Source: Willaertia magna (lineage: Eukaryota > Heterolobosea > Eutetramitea > Acrasida > Naegleriidae). Taken from it: DNA of 11,788 nucleotides. Within the stretch, counting starts at the first letter, position 1; every line of letters begins with the position of its first letter. The stretch lies in the NCBI GenBank assembly GCA_902984215.1, contig CADWAF010001139.1, positions 1 through 11,788 of the forward strand. Direction: 5' to 3'. The position numbers and the translations under genes were made by a program. This document shows, piece by piece, positions 6,437 to 11,788 of this stretch. The notes under the pieces were generated by a model, which worked only from the letters and a program-made list of their open reading frames with translations, was not told the origin of the DNA and did not search any database.

Positions 6437-8035
6437 TAACAAAAAACAAACAAAACAACAGCAATCAAAACAACAACATTTAGATGAAAGTGAAGAAGAA
6501 GAAGAAGAAAAACAACACGTTGAAAAATTACGAATCATTGCAGAAACAATTAGTCCATCTTATCAACCACACATTACACAACAAGAACAACAATTATTGG
6601 AACAAACCATAGAACCAATAGAAGAAAATGTAGTTGGAAATAAAAAAAAGAAAAATATAATCATTTCAATTGATAATGCCAACAGCAATCAACAACAATT
6701 TAATAAAGAAAATATACTTTGTGATAATAATAATCGTCATTGTAATGACAATAATAGTTCGGACGAAGAAGAAGAACAAATTAATTTATTGACAACAACA
6801 AATAATAATTATTACAATAATAATCAAATTTTATCTTCTTTTAATAATAATCATTACAATAATAATTACAATACAAATAATCAAATATTATCTTCATTTA
6901 ATAAAAATTTTACTTCAAAAGAATTAATTGGAATTTCTAAAAAAAAGTTTTTTATTAGAGATACTTTAGTTCGTTTTAGATATTCAATTTTATATGGAAT
7001 TTATTTATTAATTATGATTTTATTAGCTTTATTTTTATTTGCTTGGTCTATTTATAGAAGAGGAAGGTTTGTATTTAAATTTTATTTTTGTAATTTTAAT
7101 AATTGTTATTTTAATTGTTATTATTTTTGTAATTTATAAAAAGAATTGAAGAATTATGGTTTGTTATTTTAGAAGGAATTTGTACATTTGCTTTAGTTCA
7201 TGAATGTTTATTTAGTTTATATTTATATAAAAGTCAATGGGTATGTTATTTTTACAAAAATTTTATTGTTTATAATAATTTATTTTTACAAAAAATTTAC
7301 AATAATTTAATTTACAATAATGATTTTAAAAATTTTACAATAATTTAATTTACAATAATTTTAAAACCTATAGTATAAAAGTATAGTTGTATGGACTAAT
7401 ATAATAATTTCAATTTTAAGTTTAATAATGTTTGCAATTTTACTTTATTGTTATATTGAAACGGAAGAAAACTATATTTGGAATCAAGTTGCTTTTGCTC
7501 AAGAAGTTGTAATTATTTTACATTGTGTAAGTTTTTATTGTTGTAATATTTTTTATCATGTTATTAAAATTCAATTGATACAATTTTTAAAATTTTTAGG
7601 TAATAAATAGTTGTAGAGTAATTATTTATATTTTACAGTAAGTTTTTTTTTACAAATTTAATAATTTTACAATTAAATTTTACAATTTAATAATTAAAAT
7701 AATAATTAAATTAATATTTAACTAAAAGATTAAAACGAACTTCAACAAAGAATAAAAAAATAGATTTAACAATACATCCACATGACAACAACAATACAAC
7801 AACAATAACAATAACAAATGAAATAAATAAAGAAATAGATAAAAGTATTGATAATAATCATTCTAAACCAATGAAAGTAAATAATGACACTAATAATAAT
7901 ATTAAGGAAGAAGAAGATTTAACTGGAACTTATTCTTCAACTTTAATGAGTGTTTATGCTACAAGTTATAATTATTCAACTTCTCAACAATATTCTGTGC
8001 TTAGTACAGATCAATTGTCAGATGAATTGGTTTAA
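6405..8035 (+). CDS. Four-helix membrane protein with acidic Asn-rich N-terminal tail, function unknown
   Basis: Five exons: 6405-7066, 7144-7240, 7374-7526, 7600-7637 and 7729-8035. They sum to 1257 nt, 418 residues plus TAA, with matching phases at every junction. Residues 1-190 are hydrophilic: Gln/Lys/Ser start, acidic runs (ESEEEEEE; SSDEEEE, a possible CK2 site), and an Asn-rich section with NQILSSFN repeated 19 residues apart. Helices: about 193-215, 225-247, 258-281 and 292-316. Basic residues precede helix 1 and follow helix 4 (QLKRTSTKNKK), and an acidic loop (ETEEN) follows helix 3, which predicts both termini in the cytosol. Helices 2 and 4 carry polar residues (HE; QE, H, R), so they may pack into a pore or binding site. 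Residues 318-418 are an Asn/Ser/Thr-rich tail. I recognise no family. The start is the first ATG of this frame, but see the overlapping uORF at 6392. Confidence 0.85.
6819..6904 (+). repeat. Two-copy 29-nt repeat coding for NNQILSSFN
   Basis: Near-identical 29-nt copies at 6819-6847 and 6876-6904, 57 nt (19 codons) apart, with Asn/Tyr-rich sequence between them. In the protein this repeats NQILSSFN within the disordered tail. It could be a short linear motif kept in duplicate, or simple slippage in an AAT-rich tract. Confidence 0.7.
7067..7143 (+). other. Intron 1 of the tetraspan gene
   Basis: 77 nt, donor GTTTGT, acceptor ataaaaAG. It joins AG to A, giving Arg221, and continues directly into an open hydrophobic frame. 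Reading through instead ends at the TAA at 7137-7139 after a low-complexity Phe/Tyr/Asn stretch, which is typical of intron read-through. Confidence 0.85.
7241..7373 (+). other. Intron 2 of the tetraspan gene, with internal direct repeats
   Basis: 133 nt, donor TGG|GTATGT, acceptor cctatAG, phase 0. The alternative acceptor 13 nt later would put a stop in frame within six codons, so this site is preferred. It contains a perfect 26-bp direct repeat (listed separately). Confidence 0.82.
7296..7359 (+). repeat. Perfect 26-bp direct repeat inside an intron
   Basis: Copies at 7296-7321 and 7334-7359 are identical. Each copy is itself two tttacaataat units joined by ttaa, so the 11-mer occurs four times in 64 nt. 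This probably reflects slippage or duplication, and it would give the pre-mRNA a repeated element close to the acceptor. Confidence 0.9.
7527..7599 (+). other. Intron 3 of the tetraspan gene
   Basis: 73 nt, donor TGT|GTAAGT (consensus), acceptor tttttAG, phase 0. The open frame running through it to 7610 is intron read-through. Removing the intron adds the 38-nt exon that completes helix 4. Confidence 0.82.
7638..7728 (+). other. Intron 4 of the tetraspan gene
   Basis: 91 nt, donor ACA|GTAAGT followed by a T run, acceptor aactaaaAG. The 2-nt overhang CA plus A gives Gln317, and the last exon then reads open to TAA 8033-8035. The taactaaa just before the acceptor matches the possible branch sequence in the receptor gene's intron. 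Confidence 0.82.
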
Positions 8036-8220
8036 AACATTGAGTATTGACTATGGAAAAGTTTCTATTTAGAATTAATCTAATAGATAAAACAATTAAA
8101 TATTAACTTTTTCCTCAGTTTTTCAAATTTGGTGTACCTTACAGTGGACCACTTACATCCATAATTTGTCTAAATCTAAAATTAGATTGGTCTTTGAGGT
8201 CCTAAATGTACTGAAATTGT
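8036..8220. other. Dyad-rich 3' region after the tetraspan gene, possible structured RNA or 3' UTR
   Basis: This block has clearly more G+C than the desert that follows. Short dyads: GGAAAAGTT (8055-8063) against AACTTTTTCC (8105-8114), with one bulge; TTCTATTTAGAA (8063-8074); ATCTAATAGAT (8078-8088); AGTGGACCACT (8143-8153); AATCTA/TAGATT (8173-8188); GGACC (8146-8150) against GGTCC (8198-8202). ATTAAA at 8095-8100 is a possible variant poly(A) signal. It may be plain 3' UTR, a small noncoding RNA ending near the T run at about 8230, or a regulatory site. No known RNA class was recognised. Confidence 0.35.
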
Positions 8221-9617
8221 TTTATTTAAATTTTTTTTATAAAAATATTATTTTTTATTTTAATGGAATTAAAAAAAAATTTTGTAATTTTTATAAAAAT
8301 GTAATTATTTAAAATTATTTAATACTTTAACCAAATAATAATTTTTCTAATGTATAAAAAATTTTTATTAAATTTTGATATATATAAGATATTAATAATT
8401 TTTTTATTACTTTTTCAATAATCTTAATAGTTGTTTCATTATTAATTTACTAATAAATACTTAATTAACAAAAATAAAAAAATATTATATTTTGTCTTTA
8501 AAAAATTTTATAAAAACTTTATATTTTATTTATATAATTAAATATAAAATACTTTTTAACAGTAAAAGTTTTATATATTTTTTTATTATTTAATTATTAT
8601 TGACTTTGTTTTTAATTTTTATTTTAATTTACTTTATTTTTTACTTTTAAATAGTTAAAAGTAAAATTTAGTAAGATTTTATTATAATAATTTTTATATT
8701 TTATATTATTTTAATTTTTTTTATTATTATATATAATAATTAAATTAAAATATTTTTATATTTATAATTATATTAATTTAAAATCTAAATTTTTTATTAA
8801 AATATAACATTTTAATTTATTACATATCTATTCTATAAATTTTTTTTTAATTTTATTGTATATTGTTTATAAATTTAAAATATTATTTTTAATATTTTAT
8901 TTTTAATATAATATTTAAATTATTATTTCATTATTAGCTTATAATAATTTATAATAAAACTTTTCTATCAATTTTATATTAAAAATAATTTATTTTTAAA
9001 CAATTTATTAAATTTTTATTTAAAAATTCCAATTATTTCAAAAAAATTGTTAAATAAAATATTTTTAATAATTTTTGTTATTTTTTTTATCATTTTTTTT
9101 AATAATTATTTTTTTTTAATAATTTTTATATTTTAATTTTAATTTTTTTAATTTATATAAATAATAAAATTTTTATAAACAAGATATAAAAATAAAAAAA
9201 AGATTTAAAATTAAATAAAAAGATTTTATTTATAGAAAATAATAAAGAAAAAATTTATATATTTATAAAAATTTAAAATAATTTATTACATAATTTTTTT
9301 TTTGAAGTAGATATAAATAAAATAATTTTTTCAATATATAATAAATTAATTATTATGTACAATAAAAAATTTTAAATTTACATTATTAATCTAATATTTA
9401 TCTTTATATAGAATAATAAGTATTAATATAATATTAAATATTTTTAAGTAACTTAATTATTAAAATTTTTTTTATATATTTCAAATACAATATTTTAAAT
9501 AAATAATAAATAAAGAAATAAAATGAAAAAATTATAAAAAAATGAAAATATAATTTTAATATTTATTAATTATAAAAAAGGTATAATTTATATAATATTT
9601 ATAATTATAATACTAAC

Positions 9618-9661
9618 ACTTAAGCAATAAATATAAAAATATTAATACTTAAGCAATAAAT
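9618..9661. repeat. 15-bp direct repeat acttaagcaataaat in the AT desert
   Basis: Two exact copies at 9618-9632 and 9647-9661, 29 bp apart. Both contain TTAAGCA, which stands out in a region almost lacking G and C. A third TTAAGCA lies near 9780-9786, and AATGCTT at 9745-9751 pairs with AAGCATT at 9782-9788. Confidence 0.8.
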
Positions 9662-10068
9662 TTTTAAAAATAAATTTTAAAAATAATAATATATCTAAAT
9701 ATGATATTTTAATAAATTTTTTTATAAAAATATAAAATAAATATAATGCTTTAGTAATAATATATTAAATAATCATTATTTAAGCATTGCATTTATAATT
9801 ATAAGATATATATTTAAGTAATATAAATAAAAAAATTATTATAAATAATAAAAATAAATAATATAAAAAGAATTAATGTATTTATTTTAAAAATTAGGTA
9901 ATTTTTTTTAAAAAATATTAAATATAAGATAGTTAATAATTGATAATTTAAATGTATTTAAAAATATTGAATATTTAAATATATTAAAAAATGATAAAAT
10001 TACAATTTTTTTAATAAATTAATATATTTAATAAGTCTATTATATAATTTTAATAAAATAATTTATTA

Positions 10069-10133
10069 AATAATTCTAAACAAAATAATTTACAAAATTA
10101 TTCTTAAAATAATTTTCAAAATAATTCTAAAAT
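10069..10133. repeat. Imperfect tandem repeats of an aataattctaaa-like unit
   Basis: About five degenerate copies of an 11-14 nt unit (aataattctaaa, aataatttac, aattattctta, aataattttca, aataattctaaa) lie in a row at the right edge of the AT desert, about 100 bp past the end of the kinase gene. This is probably slippage-derived simple sequence. Confidence 0.5.
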
Positions 10134-10225
10134 TTTTACTATAAATTTATAATAATAATTGTTATAATTTTTAGTTAGTAAAAAAATTTTTGATAGAAAA
10201 ATAATTAAATATGATACCCTTATTA

Positions 10226-11788
10226 TTAGCCTGTCATTATATTCTTGTATTTTATTTGATCATTATACATTTCTTTGTACACTTTATATTTTCTTTGATG
10301 ATACTCCAACGTTTCTTTTTGCACACAAACTGTCAATTCATCTTTCAAATGACACATATTATTTGTTGCCTCAAATAAATCACTATAAACCTTACTTGAA
10401 ACAGACGCTAACACTGCATCTCCCAATAACATTGCATCTTGTTCACTTCTATAAATATTACAATCACAAATATTAGCAAATTGTTGAACAAATAACTTAT
10501 TATTTGATAAACCACCACACATCATAATTCTTTTAATGTTATATCCATTCTTATTCATTTCCTCAATTATAAATTTACTTCCATATGCAATAGATTGAAT
10601 TGCAGATAAATACAGTAAAGATAATGATTCTAAAGAAGAAATATAATGTCCACTCAATCCACTAATCATTCCTAATAATTCATAATTAGCTAAAGGTGAA
10701 CGGTTACCATTAAAATAATCTAAAATGTGTAAATTTTTTGTTAAGTAATCAACAAAATAATTTTCTTGTTCCTTTTGGTTATTATTTTGTAAATAATTTT
10801 GTAAATAATTTTCAATTTCTTGTAAAATAATTTTCTTATCCTTTTTATCTTTTTGTAAAATATAATAAGAATGTGATTCAATTAAATCATCTAATAACTT
10901 CCCAACATATGATTGACCACCTTCATTTAAATACATATTTGGAATCATTGCATGATGATAAGGTCCCCAAATCCCTTTAATAAATCTAGGTTCTTTTGAA
11001 ACTGTCAAGTGACAAGCACTCGTTCCAGCAATTATCACAATTGTTTCATTTAAAATATCTTCTACAGTTTCTTCTTTTTTAAATCTATTTAAAGCACAAC
11101 CTAACATTGCAATTCCTCCTGCATGTGCATCTATAATTGGAATTGATAAAATTATATTTTCGTGTAAACCTAATTCTAAACTTTTTTCTTTTGTTAATTT
11201 TAAATTATTTTCTTGTAAAGTTAACGGTAAAATATTTTCTCCAATTAAATTGTTTGGTGTTAATAATTCTGACAATTGAATTGTTTTAAAGAAATTAGAA
11301 TTCCAATTTGATTCTTCCATTTCTTCTTTATTTAAATCTTTTAAAGTTTGTTTATCAACAAATGTCCATTTACAAGTTGTTGTATTTATTGATCTAATTT
11401 TAAAATTATTAACACATTGACATGTTAAATAATCACTTAAATCAAAAAATAAATATTTTGTAATATCTAAACCATTTCTCTTTAAATTTAAAATTTTTGG
11501 TAATTGCATTTCAGGTGAAATTTCATTTCCAACAAATTTTAAAACAAAATGATTTGTTTCATTAATTTCTTTTGCTTCTTCAATTGCTCTGTGATCTGCC
11601 CATAAAATTATATTTCTATTAAAGGGTGTTAAATCATTTTTATTTATTAAAACTAAAGAACAAGTTGCATCAAAACATAATCCAATAATATCATTTATAT
11701 TAAGATTATTAAATGATCTGTTAATTGATTCTTTCATTGAATTACAAATTTGTGTCCAAATTTCATTACTGTCTTGTTCTAAAATATT
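10226..11788 (-). CDS. FGGY: FGGY-family carbohydrate kinase, D-ribulokinase (N-terminus beyond window)
   Basis: Minus-strand, 520 visible codons to TAA at 10226-10228. The frame stays open past the Met at 11737 to the window edge; those 17 codons (NILEQDSNEIW...) match the family, so 11737 is internal and about 40-50 residues, including the first phosphate-binding motif, are missing. Numbered from that Met: DATCSLV at 23-29 holds the TCSLV signature of eukaryotic D-ribulokinases (FGGY/YDR109C group); WADHRA at 46-51; DAHAGG at 203-208 with the probable catalytic Asp203; GTSACH at 238-243; WGPY at 257-260; NEGGQS at 271-276; FNGNRSPL at 342-349; CGGLSNN at 407-413 in the nucleotide-binding C-terminal lobe. 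Predicted reaction: ATP-dependent phosphorylation of D-ribulose to ribulose 5-phosphate in the cytosol, a salvage or repair step feeding the pentose phosphate pathway. A Lys/Asn/Gln-rich insert lies near 293-325. All visible motifs are intact. Confidence 0.95.
   Translation of the reverse strand, partial: NILEQDSNEIWTQICNSMKESINRSFNNLNINDIIGLCFDATCSLVLINKNDLTPFNRNIILWADHRAIEEAKEINETNHFVLKFVGNEISPEMQLPKILNLKRNGLDITKYLFFDLSDYLTCQCVNNFKIRSINTTTCKWTFVDKQTLKDLNKEEMEESNWNSNFFKTIQLSELLTPNNLIGENILPLTLQENNLKLTKEKSLELGLHENIILSIPIIDAHAGGIAMLGCALNRFKKEETVEDILNETIVIIAGTSACHLTVSKEPRFIKGIWGPYHHAMIPNMYLNEGGQSYVGKLLDDLIESHSYYILQKDKKDKKIILQEIENYLQNYLQNNNQKEQENYFVDYLTKNLHILDYFNGNRSPLANYELLGMISGLSGHYISSLESLSLLYLSAIQSIAYGSKFIIEEMNKNGYNIKRIMMCGGLSNNKLFVQQFANICDCNIYRSEQDAMLLGDAVLASVSSKVYSDLFEATNNMCHLKDELTVCVQKETLEYHQRKYKVYKEMYNDQIKYKNIMTG
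10785..10808 (-). repeat. 12-nt tandem duplication inside the kinase gene
   Basis: ttttgtaaataa occurs twice head to tail. On the coding strand this doubles four residues (YLQN YLQN) in the low-complexity insert near 311-318. The insert lies between conserved motifs and is probably a surface loop, so the duplication should be tolerated. Confidence 0.8.

Larger units (their letters stand above)
8221..10225. other. Two-kilobase extreme AT desert without genes
   Basis: About 2,000 bp almost devoid of G and C: 8701-8760 has none and 9121-9180 has one. It carries no credible coding region on either strand. The left half is T-rich on this strand (9061-9120: about 43 T, 15 A) and part of the right half is A-rich (9181-9240: about 38 A, 18 T). 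It begins sharply after the tetraspan gene's 3' region and ends just after the kinase stop codon, so it lies between the 3' ends of convergent genes and need not hold promoters. Candidate roles are AT-rich centromere, replication origin, matrix attachment region, or neutral decay. Only the composition is seen; the role is inference. Confidence 0.75.

Noticed and set aside
6265..6468. 67-codon minus-strand open frame
   Set aside because: Crosses the spacer and the start of the tetraspan gene; Phe/Lys-rich low-complexity product with no support.
7428..7610. Independent 60-residue gene
   Set aside because: Its first part is exon 3 of the tetraspan gene, starting in frame at 7374, and the rest reads through a consensus donor at 7527 into an intron.
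7374..7640. Class A GPCR TM7-like ending (NSC..IIY) in the spliced protein
   Set aside because: Only four helices are present, the Pro of NPxxY is missing, and a short hydrophobic match of this kind is expected by chance.
9618..9661. CRISPR-like array
   Set aside because: Only two 15-bp copies with a 14-bp AT gap, in a eukaryotic context; there are no further regularly spaced units.
8221..10225. Mitochondrial DNA insertion
   Set aside because: The tract is AT-rich like some mitochondrial spacers, but no rRNA, tRNA or mitochondrial protein fragment is visible.
8221..10225. Decayed transposon
   Set aside because: No terminal repeats, target-site duplication or residual coding frame can be recognised in either orientation.
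10226..11788. Kinase as a truncated pseudogene starting at the Met at 11737
   Set aside because: The frame stays open with family-like residues up to the window edge, so the truncation is only the end of the window.

Overview
The window looks like nuclear DNA from an AT-rich, free-living amoeboid protist. The genes have GT-AG spliceosomal introns, asparagine- and serine-rich low-complexity tracts, a strong preference for A/T-ending codons, no polycistronic layout, and the standard genetic code (TAA ends every gene). The six-cysteine EGF-like repeats with a GHGxC..PNxCxC pattern remind me of heteroloboseans (Naegleria/Willaertia type). A dictyostelid is the main alternative. This assignment is inference only.

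Layout: (1) 1-318 AT-rich leader. (2) 319-1914 (+), an intronless gene for a 531-residue protein with an AT-hook-like basic motif and two PAS-like regions, probably a nuclear or signalling regulator. (3) 1915-2273, an unusually GC-rich intergenic stretch that probably carries the promoter of the next gene. (4) 2274-6228 (+), a two-exon gene for a 1263-residue type I membrane protein: signal peptide, propeller-like N-terminal region, six EGF-like repeats, LamG-like domain, long beta-rich ectodomain, one membrane helix and a 21-residue tail. (5) 6405-8035 (+), a five-exon gene for a 418-residue four-helix membrane protein with a long acidic, Asn-rich N-terminal tail. Its four introns only emerge when splice sites are read, and the phases close exactly. 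(6) 8036-8220, a block rich in short dyads. (7) 8221-10225, a 2-kb desert made almost entirely of A and T, lying between the 3' ends of two convergent genes. (8) 10226-11788 (-), most of an FGGY-family D-ribulokinase, with its N-terminus beyond the window edge.

The four genes do not form an obvious pathway: a probable regulator, a probable adhesion or sensing receptor, an unknown tetraspan protein and a cytosolic sugar kinase. The most unusual items are the AT desert, whose size and base composition recall the AT-rich centromeres of some protists; the multidomain ectodomain receptor; and the PAS/AT-hook protein. Reading the splice sites changes two gene models substantially: the receptor gains 135 N-terminal residues including its signal peptide, and the tetraspan protein gains three membrane helices.
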